64,000 bases of DNA from Costus lasius (Eukaryota; Streptophyta; Magnoliopsida; Zingiberales; Costaceae): the NCBI GenBank assembly GCA_027563935.2, contig CM050449.1, forward strand, positions 56,499,949 through 56,563,948. Reading direction: 5' to 3'. The notes under the pieces are model-generated. The model was not told the DNA's origin. It saw nothing but the letters and a program-made list of their open reading frames with translations, and made no database searches. Shown one piece after another: positions 33,853-47,366 of this stretch (position 1 is its first letter; each line of letters starts with the position of its first letter). The position numbers and the translations under genes are program-made.

Positions 33853-36812
33853 GGAATATCGTTTCCAATGATTAAAATATCATCGACATAGAGGACTAGG
33901 AAAGTAATCACGCTCCCACTAAACCTTTTATATACACACGGGTCATCTTCATTTTTGATGAAGCCAAATTCAGAAACTGATTCATCAAAACGAATATTCC
34001 AGCTTCTCGATGCTTGTTTTAGTCCATAAATGGACTTCTTTAATTTGCATATTTTATGACCTTCTGACGGGTTGATGAAACCTTCAGGTTGTGTCATATA
34101 CACATCCTCTTCCAGTTTTCCATTAAGGAAAGCAGTTTTCACATCCATTTGCTAGATCTCATAATCAAAATATGCTGCTATCGCGAGAATAATTCGAATG
34201 GACTTGAACATGGCTACAGGAGAGAAAGTTTCATCATAATCTATCCCGTAGATTTGTTTGAAACCTTTCGCAACTAGTCTGCCCTTATAGGTAACTATGT
34301 TACCATCCATGTCTTTCTTCTTTTTGAAGATCCACTTACAGCCTACAGGGATTACTCCCGGAGGCGGATCAACCAAATCCCAGACTTGGTTATCTGACAT
34401 GGAGTCCATCTCGGCTCGCATAGCTTCAATCCATTTTGTTGACTCCGGTCGACTGACCGCATCCGCATAGGTGAGGGGTTCATCATTAATGATGTAGATT
34501 CCGTCATAGCGCTCAGGCTGACGACGAATCCTTCCCGATCTACGCGGTTCCCGTGATGTCTGAGCCTCAGGTTGAACATTAACCTGATCTATTGGCTCAG
34601 GCTTATCCAACTGTGCTTGACTACTTTGTCCCTCTTCTGGAATTTCATCCAGTTTTATTTCTCTCCCACTGGCCTCTTGCAGAAGAAACTCCTTCTCAAG
34701 AAAAATAGCCGTTCGAGCAATAAATACTTTATTCTCCTTGGGATTGTAGAAATAATAACCCTTAGTTTCTTTAGGGTATCCGACAAATATGCATTTATCA
34801 GATCTGCTCTCCAGTTTCCCTGAGGCGAGCTTTTTGACATAAGCCTCGCAACCCCAGATTTTGATAAATGTCAAGCTCGGCTGTTTCCCATACCATAACT
34901 CATATGGTGTCTTTGAAACGGCCTTGGATGGCACTCGGTTTAGTATCTTCGCAGCTGTTTCCAGTGCAAATCCCCAAAAGGAGTAAGGTAGAGTAGCCTG
35001 ACTCATCATAGAATGAACCATATCCAATAAGGTTCGATTCCTCCTCTCGGACACACCATTCCATTGCGGTGTTCCTAGCGGAGTGAGCTGTGAGATAATC
35101 CCACACTCCTTCAGATAGTCAGTAAACTCATGACTCAAGTATTCTCCACCTCGATCTAATCGAAGTGCTTTGATATTTCGGCTTAACTGATTCTGTATTT
35201 CATTTTTGAATTCTTTGAACTTGTCAAAAGATTCACTCTTATGTCTCATTAAATAGACATAACCATACCTACTGAAATCATCAGTAAAAGTAATGAAATA
35301 TGAATAGCCACCTCTGGCATGTTTACTAAATGGCCCACACACATCAGTGTGAATAAGGTCAAGTAAACCTGAAACCCTTTCACCTTTATTAGTGAAAGGA
35401 GTCTTCGTCATCTTACCCATTAAACAAGCTTTGCATGTGTCAAGCTCTTCATAGGAGAATGATCCCAGCAGTCCATGGTCATGCAACCGCTTAATGCGCT
35501 TCTTGTTAATATGGCCTAGACGACTATGCCATAACAAGGTGCTGTCATCAGTATGTTTGGCCTTCTTATTATCAATTTGTTGTACAGAACATTCCATGTC
35601 TAGTATGTATAACCCATTGATAATCGACCCAGTTGCATAAACAATACTATCAAATGAAATACTGCACTGTGAAGGTCCGCATTCAAATAAAAAACCTTTC
35701 CTGACAAGAGCAGGAATAGAGATAATATTCTTTGTTATGCTTGGTACGAAATAACAATTGTCAAGTTCTAATACAAATCCAGATGGTAAAGAGATGTTAT
35801 ATTCTCCTACAGCAACAGCAGCAACTCGTGCCCCGTTTCCAACTCATAGGTCCACCTCATGCTGTCCCACCTGTCTTCTTCTCTTGAGTTCCTGCACATT
35901 TGAACAAATGTAAACTCCACATGCAGTGTCCAACACCCATGAAATAGAAGAAGCAACCATGACTTCAGTCACGAAAATACCTGAGCCAGAAGTGGAAGGC
36001 TTGCTTCCCTTCTTCTCTCCTCGGAGCGCTCTACAGTCCTTCTTCCAGTGACCCAGCTAGCCACAATGGAAGCATCTGTTGTCCTTTGACCGCTTCACCT
36101 TTTGTTTCAAAGCTTTGTTGTAGCTCTTGATAGGGGTTTTGCCCTTCTTCCCCTTCTTCTTATTCCCAGAAGGAACCATCAAGACAGAGGATGAAGGCTT
36201 TCCCTTCTCAAGAGTCTGCTCTGTAGTGCAGAGCATATTCAATAATTCTGCCGGAGTACAGTCGATTTTGTTCATATTGAAATTAATAATGAACGCATCG
36301 AAAGAAGCTGGAAGAGACTGCAAGATGATGTCTACAACAAGTTCTTGATTGATGGTATGACCCAGTTTCTCTAGAGCTTCTTTGTACCCTATCATCTTGA
36401 GTACGTGAGCTCCGACTGGACTCCCTTCAGCCAGCTTGCTATGAAAGAAAAGTTTCGTCAAGTTATAGCGTTCTGTCCTTGCCTGAGCAGCATACAGCAA
36501 TTTCAGATTTGCTATAATATCAATAGCAGATAAATCCTCATGTTGACGTTGGAGCTCGGGCGTCATTGATGCAAGCATAAGGCAAGCGACATCAGTACTA
36601 TCACTGACGTGCTTTTCATAAGCATCTCGAACCGCCCTTATGGCGTTCGTAGCGGGTTGAGCCGGTATTGCCGACTCAAGGACGTACAGCTTCCTCTCAG
36701 CTTTAAGGACAATCCTCAGCTGTCTGTACCAGTCTGAGAAGTTTGGCCCAGCAAACTTCTCGTTTTCCAATATGGATCGCAAGTTGAGCCCTGTGGTGTT
36801 CGTTGCTGCAGG
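33853..36812 (-). pseudogene. copia D gag-pol (5' part), start codon lost, three nonsense codons
   Basis: It covers gag (from about 36800), CCHC knuckle, protease, HHCC, the integrase core with NGVSERRNR, and RT through YVDD and ..GNDIPE, where the C junction begins. The ATG found in A, B and E1 is not preserved (..cagggctcaacttgcg..). Stops are TAG at 36059-36057 (CAG in other copies, inside the zinc knuckle CGQLGH), TGA at 35846-35844 (in DLRVGNG) and TAG at 34154-34152 (Trp of EIWQMDVK, next to the first RT catalytic Asp). D is more diverged from A, B and E than these are from one another and is clearly older. Confidence 0.88.
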
Positions 36813-38582
36813 AATCTACAACATAGCAAGAACAACAAGGTCAACAACCATGTTAGAATCATTCCAGGACTTAAGAGTGATTCCTTTTCTCACTATTTTT
36901 TCTGACTGAAAATCCAATAAAAAAAAAGCCCGAAAGAGTGAAACTCTTTTAGTGAGATGGGATCCAGATTTCACACTTGATCTCCGCGTCCCGCTCAGGC
37001 GAGATAAGATGCACAGAGAACTCAAGCACTAATCACTGGTAGGCAATCCAATGCCACTCGCCAACCCGTGCGATTCCCCTTCATCTAGGTAATCTAGAAG
37101 ACTGTGCCAACTGAGTTGGTACAACACAATCTCTGATTCCTCAAATGGCTGCCTCCATATAGCTATCATGTGCTCAACATGTAGCCTATATGGTCAAGCT
37201 GACCTGACCGACTTCCTGGACCACCACGTGCTATGCTGAGCAACGAGAAGCGATAAATACCTTCTCTGTAGCATGTAGGTGTAATCTCACACCGTCTGAA
37301 GATAGCTGGGCGTGCCCACTGAGTGGGTACAACACGGCCCCAACGATAGTCAGAACAGTGAGGTTTCGCGTCAGAAGGCAATTGAAAGCTTGATATTGAC
37401 GTTGGATTTTATCGGTCTTTTATCTTCTTACTATCATGCAAAGCCTATAGTGATAGCAGAAGAATAAAACATACATGTGCTAATATTACTTAATACAGTA
37501 AATAGAAAGCACAATTATCTTATGTGGTAAACGCCCATAAAAATATAAGTAAAACCCTAGTTTGACTTAAATCTTCACTTGAGCTCTTTATGGCATTCTT
37601 GTACCTCATGCGGCCCAAATGCCATCTGTAGCCTAAATGCGCCCACCAGACAGAATGCGCCTATTCTAGAGTCGAACTCTAGACCACCCACCTAGTGAAG
37701 CCAATTGCTGCAAACGCTTTTGCCATATGTGCTGAGTGCTCATGTCTGATGAAATTACATTTAAAACTATCTAGACATGGATTGACACGCAGGTCATATA
37801 TACATTATTCAAATAAATCAAATGTGACTCGCAGATCACATCAAATATATTAAGTTCCAGGCTCGCAGGCCCCAGCACAGCATACAAAAAAGGGCAGCCC
37901 ACATAAGATTAAATAAACACTCAAAATTACTCGACTCGAGTCCAATCATTCATGGCAACATGTAAAACTTTTACAACACGTGAAGGAAAAATATATGGCA
38001 TCAATTTTATTTCCTTATGTGCCCTACTACCTTACAACGGTCCATTAACAGGTATCCACTCGTCAGAACAAGTCAGACCCACTGTCCTTGCATGTACCCA
38101 GTCATAACTGACCAGCGTCGACCCAATGATCGACTATGCATGCCTTAAGGACTGAACGTCCTACATGATTCTCGGCAAGCGGGTGCGACCCCGGGCCATT
38201 ATCATGATCGTTCATCCTTTTTGCCTCAAACAAACATCACTACACGCCCTTCCGCAGTCGGCTTATAGCCACCTGTGCTATCCAGCCGCCCATCCAGGCT
38301 GTCAGATAATCTGGTTAGGCTGTTGGGTTCAGACTGGACAAACGATTTCAAACCTGCTAACCCGTCTAAGTATTTAAAATAGGCGCACAGAAACATCTAA
38401 TGGAGTCGCGCATGAAGGTTTGTGAAAACAACTATAATATGCGCAAGCTATGTAATGTATACATCAAACACAAGGTAAGGATTACATGTATTCACATGAG
38501 AACAGAAACATGCGCATATCATATGCATGGATCACAAGCATGGATCACAAGAAGGCAATCATATGCATCAAGCCGAAACCTC
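36813..38582 (-). other. copia D untranslated leader
   Basis: About 1.77 kb between gag and the primer site, alignable with the other leaders but more diverged. Its right-hand 500 bp are duplicated at 19696-20214. No protein recognised. Confidence 0.7.
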
Positions 38583-38594
38583 GCTCTGATACCA
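38583..38594 (-). other. primer-binding site of copia D
   Basis: TGGTATCAGAGC on the coding strand, one base from the LTR. Confidence 0.92.
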
Positions 38595-38595
38595 C

Positions 38596-40238
38596 TGAAA
38601 GTAGACCTAGTTAACAAGCGACTAACAACAAAAACTTGCATCGGAAGAACTAGGAATCCCAAGAATCGCATATCATGAGCATATGATCAACCTTTTGAAA
38701 CTCGCATAGAACAAGTAAAAGCATTACCTGAGCCATGATATGAGAGGCGGCTTGGAAGAGTAAAAGGGGCGAGTGCCTCTTCTCCAAAGAAATCACACAC
38801 AAGATGAAGTAGACTTCCTCCCTTGCGTCCCTTGTGCTAGCAAAGACACCAAGGAGTCCTGATCATCCCTTGCAAGGAAGATGTGTGTCTTGGCTGGAGT
38901 TTTGGATGGAAACGGTCCACTCAAGAGGAAGAAGAAAAAAAAAATACTTTCTTGAAACCGTGGGTGATTAAGGAGAGGCATATTCGGCCACCAAGATAGT
39001 GAAAACCGAAAATATAACTATCTCCATAACTCCCACTTAAACCATCGAAACCTCCATCTTAAATTGAACCATGCGTTCACAAGTGAACCGGTTCAAACAC
39101 CATTTGGTCCAGACACAAAATCGAACCAACCCTGGCTAAAATCTCTTTGAACCGAATGGCTCAAGATCTAACCACACATCACATTGAACCCCTTGATCAA
39201 CACGATCAAGAATCAATCCCCGATCAAAGCTCACCAATCACATGCCCTAATCAATCAAACATGATTATACTAGATCTCACTTCCAATCAGAGTTTAAATT
39301 CCTTTAAACTGAACTAGAATAATTCCAGTCCACACGATCTGACATAAGTAAGCCATATCATCAAATTGTGCGACCCTAAGGGTTTCCTTCAATGTCGGTA
39401 ATGATAACTTACGTTATCACGATCAGAGAGAGGTATCTAGCAACACATCACTGTCTTCCGATATGAAGGAAAGAGTCTTCCAAGACTACTCCCAAACCAC
39501 AGCACAAGTGCGAATCTAATTCACTTAGCATACATGTTTCCCTTTACCACTGGATGTTCCCGTTGGACAAGCGTGTCAAGCCTGCGATTCCAACATGATG
39601 AAAATGGTTAGATCAGATGAACATAGTCGTCTGGGTATGGCCATACACATTCTCAACCATTTCATCCAAGGGCCCCCTTAGAACATCACACTCCAACTAG
39701 GAGAGGCAATCCTATATCTATCACAAGTGCCCTAGCATGACTCATGCCCATTATCCAAGATAATCCTTAACCATTATCTTTCAAATGATATTGAACTACC
39801 TCAAGACAATGCCAATCATCATTTAGAAACACAAGTGATCTCAAGTCAGAGGGAATATACCACTTGCTTGCATACAAGGATTATTCACATTGTGACAAAC
39901 AATTGAATATCCAAAGAAGGGTCAGTCCAGTACATCCAATGCACCTATGTGTCTAATCTTATTCCACGCTCGAAGCATCCCACAAGATTAGAGCACACAT
40001 TAGTCTCAATCATATCAAGGCTGTCTCATGTTCACCGAGATATCTCGACTAAGGACAATACTGAATGTCAGCTAAGCTGAACATCATTGAGACATTACTC
40101 AGAAGTATACATACAGTAGCAGATAATGTAACAATCTGAATAATAACAATTGCCTTTATAAAACATATATATTGTTTATACATGATACTGAAAATGGCCC
40201 AAAGCCTCAAACATTGGCCTTAAGGGCATACCCTAACA
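38596..40238 (-). repeat. 5' LTR of copia D
   Basis: 1643 bp, TGAAAGTAGACC..CCCTAACA. Its right-hand half is similar to the other copia LTRs, while the left 600 bp belong to a distinct subfamily. The following five bases cgtag (40239-40243) are the expected target duplication in G2, but the left partner is lost. Confidence 0.88.
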
Positions 40239-42612
40239 CGTAGGGATAGGCTTTCTTTACCTGAAAAGGACCAGACCATCGAGACTTAAGCTTTCCTGGA
40301 AAAAGTCTCAATCTAGAATTGAATAATAGAACAAAGTCACCTGGTTGGAAGTCTTTTCTGAAAATCTGTCGATCATGCCATCTCTTAGTCCTCTCTTTGT
40401 AAATTCTTGCATTCTCATATGCAGAGAGTCTGATCTCATCTAGCTTATTTAATTGCAACCTCTGTTTTCCACCCGCATTTTTTAAGTAAAAATTCAGCTT
40501 TTTGATTGCCCAGAACGCCTTATGCTCGAGCTCTACGGGAAGGTGACATGATTTTCCATAAATCAATTGAAAGGGGGACATACCTATGGGTGTTTTGAAA
40601 GCAGTCCTGTAAGCCCACAATGCATCATCAAGTTTGAATGCCTAGTCTTTTCTAGTGTGTGACACTGTTTTCTCCAGAATTCCTTTGATCTCTCTGTTTG
40701 ATATCTCAACCTGTCCACTTGTTTGGGGGTGATAGGGTGTTGCAACTTTATGATTAACTCCGTACTTCCTGAGTAAGGCTGAAAACTTATATTCTATGAA
40801 ATGCGAGCCTCCATCACTGATCACTACTCGGGGTGTCCCATATCGTGGAAAGATAATCTTCTTGAACAGTTTAATAACAACTCTCGAATCATTGGTTGGT
40901 GAAGCAAGAGCTTCAACCCATTTTGAGACATAATCAATTGCTACAAGAATGTACTTGTTACCTCCAGAAGATGGGAAAGGTCCCATGAAGTCAATCCCCC
41001 AAACATCAAATATCTCAACTTCAAGAATATTGGACAGTGGCATTTCATGTCTTCTGTTAATATTCCCAATCTTTTGACATGTATCACAGGATGATACAAA
41101 GTTTCTAGCATCTTTGAAAATTGTGGGCCAATAAAAACCTGATTGTAGCACCTTAAAAGCAGTTTTTTCAGTGCCGGCATGACCACCATAGGAGGATCCA
41201 TGGCATTGAAGCAAAATATCTGCAATTTCTTCTTCAGGTACACATCTTCTAAAAATGCCATCAGCACATCTTCTAAACACATAAGGCTCATCCCAAAAAT
41301 AGTGTTTCACCTCAGCTAAAAATCTTTTCTTTTTTTGGTAGCTCAAATCAGGAGGAAAAATATTGGCTACAAGATAATTCACTATGTCAGCATACCAGGG
41401 TGTTTTGAGTTGTTCAATGGTTAAGAGCTGTTCTTCAGGGAAAGAATCATTGATTTCATCATTCTTTTCAGTGTCTACCATTATTCTTGAGAGATGATAT
41501 GCAACAAGTTTTTCTGATCCCTTTTTGTTTTTAATCTCCAAATCAAATTCTTGCAGAAGTAAAATCCATCTGAGTAATCGTGGTTTGCTGTCTTTTTTCT
41601 GCATTAAGTATTTCACAGCTGCATGGTTAGTGTACACTACCACTTTGGAGTTAATCAAGTAAGACCTAAATTTATAAAAAGCAAATACTATGGCCAATAA
41701 TTCCTTCTCAGTGGTGGTGTAATTTCTTTGTGCCTCATCCAAAGTTTTCCTGGCGTAGTGAATAACATGAGGTTTCTTATCTTTTCTTTATCCCAAGACT
41801 GCTCGCACTGCATAATCACTGGCGTCACACATGAGTTCAAAGGGCAAGTCCCAATCTAGGGGCTGAATGATGGGTGCTGAAACCAAAGCTTTCTTTAACT
41901 CCTGAAAAGCAAACAGGCATTTCTCATCAAAGCAGAATTTGGCGTCTTTACAAAGTAAATCAGTTAAAGGTTTAGCAAGTTTAGAGAAGTCCTTGATAAA
42001 TCTCCTGTAAAACCCTGCATGTCCCAAAAAGCTCCTGATCTTCTTGACAGTGGTGGGAGGTGCTAACTTCTCAATCACTTCTATCTTGGCCTTGTCCACT
42101 TCAATCCCTCTCTCTGAAACGAGATGGCCTAAATCTATCCCCTGTCTAACCATAAAGTGACACTTTTCCCAATTCAAGACAAGGTTAGTCTCTTCGCATC
42201 TCTGTAAAACTCTAGAAAGATTAGCTAGGCAGTCATCAAAAGAGAAACCATAGACAGAGAAATCATCCATAAAAATATCCATGAAGTCTTCAATAAATTC
42301 AGAAAAAATTGCCATCATACATCTTTGAAAAGTGGCAGGTGCATTGCATAAACCAAAGGGCATTCTTCTATAAGCAAAAGTACCATAAGGACATGTAAAA
42401 GTGGTTTTATCCTGATCATCAGGATAAATAGGAATCTGAAAAAAATCCGGAATACCCATCAAGAAAACAAAAGTGAGAGTGCTTGGCAAGTCTTTCCACC
42501 ATTTGATCAATGAAAGGCAAGGGAAAATGATCCTTCCTAGTGGCATTATTTAATTTTCTATAATCAATACACATACGCCAACTAGTGATATTTCTAACAG
42601 GTATCAATTCAT
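40239..42612 (-). pseudogene. Athila-like G2 pol: RT, RNase H, integrase (3' end cut by D)
   Basis: The Ty3/gypsy order is clear: RT with CIDYRKLNNATRKDHFPLPF, FGLCNAPATF and FMDDFSVYG; RNase H with [21 protein letters not shown]; integrase HHCC (H..H..SCDTCQK), core [18 protein letters not shown] and the Glu in [14 protein letters not shown]; then a C-terminal [11 protein letters not shown] domain. The frame is damaged by a shift near 42605-42612, a second shift near 42435 at an A run, TAA at 41790-41788 and TAG at 40644-40642. The last codons end at KKAYPYV, where the LTR of D is inserted. Everything 3' of this, including any env-like region and the 3' LTR, is missing. Confidence 0.9.
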
Positions 42613-45000
42613 TATCTTATTTTTCATTACAGTGACACCCCCCTTCTTTGGAACACAGTGTATAGGACTCACCCACTTACTATCTGAGATAGGGTAGATA
42701 ATACCTGCATCTAGCAATTTTAGTACTTCCTTCTTCACCACTTCCTTCATAGATGGGTTGAGCCTTCTATGAAAATCTACATGCGGCTTGTGCTCATCCT
42801 CCATGTGAATCCTGTGCATACAAAAAGAAGGGTTAATCCCTTTTAAGTCATCAATGGAATGCCCAATTACCTTTCTATGAATTCTTAGCTCCTTCAAGAG
42901 TAAATCAGTTTCCCTGGCATCTAATTTAGCATCCACAATCACAGGGTAGGTAGAGTTAGGATCAAGAAATTCATATCTAAGGTTATCAGGTAAAACTTTC
43001 AACTCAATTTTAGGGATATTTTCACTTTCATTATCAAAAGTACCACAATCTAAGATATCGTGTTTCTCATCATCAAAATCATCAAAATCATTCTCAAAAC
43101 CAGGACTATCAATTTTTTCACAAGAATTTTCCAAGGAATCAGAAAAAGAAACATCAGTAGAAGAATCATCAAACAAACAACTAGCATCATAAACTGCGTC
43201 ATCAATGGACTGAATAGTGCAACAGGAACTAGCATAAGCAGGTTTTTTCAATGAATTATTCAAATCAAACTCAATCTTATCATTGCCAATTATTAAAGCA
43301 AGTTTGCCATTCCTTACATCAATAAGGGCTCCAGTAGTGGCTAAGAATGGCCTACCCAGAATAATAGGAATCTTGGCGTCCTCTTTCATTTCAAGTACCA
43401 CAAAATCAACAGGTATGAAGTACTTACCAACTTGTATAGGAACATCCTCTAGAATACCTACTGGATATTTTACTGATCGATCGGCGAGCTGCAAAGAAAT
43501 TGTAGTCGGCTTAGGAGCTCCCATGTCCAATTTCCTGCACACAGACAAAGGCATAAGACTTACACTACCCCCTAGATCACATAAGGCTCGGTCGAAAGCC
43601 ATATTTCCAATAAAACATGGGATAGAGAAACTACCTGGATCATTCAATTTTGGTGGTAACCTGTTTTGAATAACAACACTACATTCTTTGGTTAAAGAAA
43701 CAGTACCATAGTTTTCTATCTTTCTTTTGTTAGACAAGATTTCTTTCAAAAATTTAGCATATATGGGCATTTGAGATAAAGCTTCAGTAAATGGTATATT
43801 AATGTAAAGTTTTTTCAAAACATCAAGAAATCTCCCAAATTACTTATCTAACTTTTCTTGTTCTAACCTTTGGGAAAAAGGTACCAGTGGTCTAAAGGAT
43901 GGAGGTAGATTAGTCTTAGATCCGTCTTCTTTACATGGAACATCCCCTTTTTGATTACCACCCTTTTGAGGTGTTGAACTATGTAGGGTTTGTTCATGTT
44001 CAGAATGCTTTTCTAATTCTAATTCTTCATACTGATCATTAATAGACTCTTTTTCCTTAAGTTCTCCTAGTTGTCTCCCATTTCTAGTGATAATGGCATT
44101 GCAATGTTCCCCAGTGTTTAATCTAGATATTTGTCCTTCTAGAATTTTACTGCAAGTAACTAAGGATTCTACTTGAGAAGTAAGATGACTAACTGTTTCT
44201 TCAAGATCTTCGAATTTTTTTGTGTTTTGAATTTGCAATGAATGGATTTGGCTAGCTAAAAATTTTTCTAACATGTGCTCACTAACCTCTTCAGTCAGGG
44301 TTTGCTGATCCTCATTCTCATTCTTACCATGTTGATGACAATATGAAATTCCTTCATCTGGAGCCCATTGGCTCTGATTCAAGGACATCTCCTCAAACAA
44401 CTTGAAAGCATCATCAATTGTTCTACTCATCAAGGCTCCCCCTGCAGCAGCATCAACAATGAGGTGAGTGTGATTAATTAAACCATAATAAAAAGTTTCA
44501 ATTAAGACCCGTCGCTCCAAGCCATGGTGAGGACACTTCCTTTGCAATTCATTGTATCATTCCCATGCTTCACTAAGAGATTCTCCTTCTTTCTGTTGGA
44601 AGTTCATGATTTGATTTCTCAATTGGAAAGTCTTGCTTGGTGGAAAATATCTCGTCAGAAAAGCTTTTGATAATTGATCCCATGTTGTGAAAGTATTGGG
44701 TTGACGAGAATGCAACCAAGTTCGTGCTTGATCCCTGAGAAAAAAAGGGAACAATATCAGTTTTAGTGCATCATCAAAAATTCCATGAATTTTTATGGTA
44801 TCACAATATTCAAGAAAGGTATATAAATGTGAATAAGGATCTTCGATTGATGATCCTCCGAACTGATTTTGCTGGATCATAGTCACGAAGGCAGGATTAA
44901 TTTCAAAGTTGGAGGCCTCAATTGTAGGTCTAGCAATGCTGAAGTGTATCCCCTGAGGATTAGGGGCAGCATAGTCCCTTAGTGATCTTTGATCAGCCAT
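42613..45000 (-). pseudogene. Athila-like G2 gag and protease, two nonsense codons
   Basis: The likely start is the ATG at 45000 (MADQRSLRDYAAPNPQG), a typical Athila gag start; an ATG 24 bases upstream is also in frame. Gag continues through TWDQLSKAFLTRYFPP, KCPHHGLERR and a coiled-coil stretch with LTSQVESL. The aspartic protease motif is ALCDLGGSVSLMP (catalytic Asp near 43578), followed by an acidic linker and the start of RT (SKWVSPIHCVPKKGG). TGA at 44559-44557 and TAA at 43842-43840 interrupt one continuous frame. The original residues (probably Arg and Gln) are inferred from the family. Confidence 0.88.
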
Positions 45001-45206
45001 TAGAAATGAATGTCCTGTGCACACTAGAGCAAATTAATCAAATGATGTAAGTAAACAGAAAAGAATAAAAACTAAGGTATCTAATATCGACAAAAACTAA
45101 GGTCCCCGGCAACGGCGCCAAAAACTTGATAGCTCGAAAGGGAACACTACAAGCCTGGCACGCGTGTACCTTGGACTAATCCTTGGTAACGACACTAAAA
45201 ACTTGA
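45001..45206 (-). other. G2 leader with two tandem primer-binding-site copies
   Basis: A perfect Athila-type site (coding strand TGGCGCCGTTGCCGGGG, 45104-45120, followed towards the LTR by AAAAACTTGA) lies 80 bp inside the element. A second degenerate copy (ttggtaacgacactaaaaacttga, 45183-45206) sits directly beside the LTR. The two copies suggest a local duplication of the LTR/leader border. Confidence 0.75.
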
Positions 45207-47177
45207 TGTTAAACTGCAAGTGCACAGGTATACGAAGTAATAAAGAAAGTATCGAATCCACAGGGACCTACGTTGTCAAATACTAAATAATTAATTTTTT
45301 CACTATCTAGGCAATCGAATTAAAGTCAAGCAAATATCGCAAATAAACGAGAGAAAACTATCAGAGAGAAAGCTGGGACTAGGGTTTCGTTCACTTAACT
45401 TTTATGACTAGATATGAATAAGGATTTCGTCGGTTTAATTTTATCATGATGAAGATACGATTTACCTAATAAAAGGATTGTTTCACTCTCGTGCAAACAA
45501 TCACGCAGGGATTTATCTTCGCTTTCGCGCAAGATTTGTCCCAACGTTGAAGATAAGCAAATTATCAATTTATGAACTCAAGGATCACTTTCGTGCATCC
45601 AAATTCTAGATTGATAATCTCTAGCGGAAACTCAAGGATCACTTTCGTGCATCCGAGCCTTGACACTAGCTTTACTCAAAGATCTCCAACGTTCCGATCT
45701 TCACTTTCGTGCAAGATCTCCACGTTTGACAAATAGACTCGATCTATAGATTCATGTTACAATTATGGCAATAATTCTACTAGAACAGATCAAGTTGGAT
45801 CAAACCTAAAGAAGGGTTCCTAACATGCAATTCTAGGGTTCCAAATTCTCAAGCAATTACCTTTCGGTCTCAAGCGAAAATTCTAAGAACATAATTAATA
45901 ACATGAACTTAAAGAGAGTCTAAGCACAATTATCACATGAGCAAAATCATCATGTTAAGATTAAAAGCAACGAAATATATAAAAATCAGTTATCTAGTCA
46001 TTGGAAATTAAGTGAATTACTCCCCCATGTCCCAAAAGTAGTTTAAGCTATCATGGTAGAGGAGTTACAGAATTCCATGGATTCAGAAGATTGAAAATCA
46101 AAAGAAAAGAGAGGTTTAGAAAATACAGCATGGCTGTGAAGTATTTCACAGCCGTAATTCCTAAATTTAGGCGATGAACAGTGTCGGCGCCCCTTCTTTC
46201 CTTGATTTCTCCTTCGATTGATCTCCTCTCTATCTGAAACTTCTGGCACGTCGTCTCCTCCTTCAGATGAAGCTTTAGTATGAATATCATGGCCGGAGAT
46301 CGTCTGGATCGAGCATGGTGGTGAAACCCTAGGCGGCGGCGTGGATGACGATTTCTCTCTCGACAGACAATGAAAATTGAGGCTTTCGGTGTGTCTCTAA
46401 TCCTCTCATGAAAAGCTGTCTTTTTTGCTTCTTACAGCTTTGAATATAAAGCCCTGGATCGCTCGCAAGAATCTCCGCAAAGATCGGGCGTGAAGATTGA
46501 CCTGGGAATCACGTTCAAACACCGAAATACGGCAGTGTAATATCTTACGACACTGCTGTAAAATCCATCGATCGTTCTGTTCTAAAATTGCTGGAAAATA
46601 CGGCCCCGTAATTTTGTTTACGGCAGTGCCGTAAAATCGGCTGAACTCTCTGGTCGGATTCGTCGGGGAAATACGGCTCGTGTATTTCTTTACGGCCGTG
46701 CCATAATTTCAGGGCAACTTTCTGTTCTGAAGATGCTTCAAAATACGGCACGTAAACGGGGTTACGGCAGTGCCGTAATTTCGGCAAAAGTCTGTGTTCA
46801 GAAAGTGCCCGAAAATATGGCAGTGTAAATCCTTACGGCGGTGCCGTATTTTTGCGAAAACCTTCTATTTGGAAAATCACCAAAATACGGCCGTGATCTT
46901 GATAATACGGTAGCCGTGAAAAATACGGTACCGTAAAATCCCTTACGGCACTGCTGTATTTTGGGTTCCTTGCCTCGATTTTTGTGAAATTTCTTGGGTG
47001 ACTTCTTCTTGATGATGAGAACTCTTCCATATATTTGATTTTGCTTGAAAACGCCTAAAATAGTGCCTTTTTGCCTGAAAAACATGAAAAACCAAAATAG
47101 AAGTAAAAAGATCCTCGATTTAGCATGAAAAGGTATCTAAAATGATGCAAAATATACTACATATTTTGGTGTCATCA
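45207..47177 (-). repeat. 5' LTR of Athila-like G2
   Basis: 1971 bp, coding strand TGATGACACCAAAATATG..TTTAACA. It contains an extended set of tacggcagtgccgtaa-like palindromes (46520-46970). It is followed by attgt.., where the tail of the G1 LTR resumes. Short open frames in it are not recognisable proteins. Confidence 0.82.
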
Positions 47178-47366
47178 ATTGTCTGCACGAAAGTGAGATA
47201 ATCCCTTTATGAGGTAAATTATATCTTTATCATGATAAAATTAGACTGATGATCTTTTATTCATATCTAGTCATTGAAATTAAGGTGGATGAAACCCTAG
47301 TCCTAGTTTATCTCTCTAATTTCATGTTCTTTGTATCATTTACTATCAGTATAATCGATTGCATAG
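47178..47366 (+). repeat. Athila-like G1 3' LTR, right tail
   Basis: It starts attgtctgcacgaaagtgag and parallels 11628-11815 of the G1 5' LTR with few differences. It breaks off at gattgcatag, about 95 bp before the expected LTR end. Together with 16147-17706 it makes one interrupted LTR. Confidence 0.75.
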
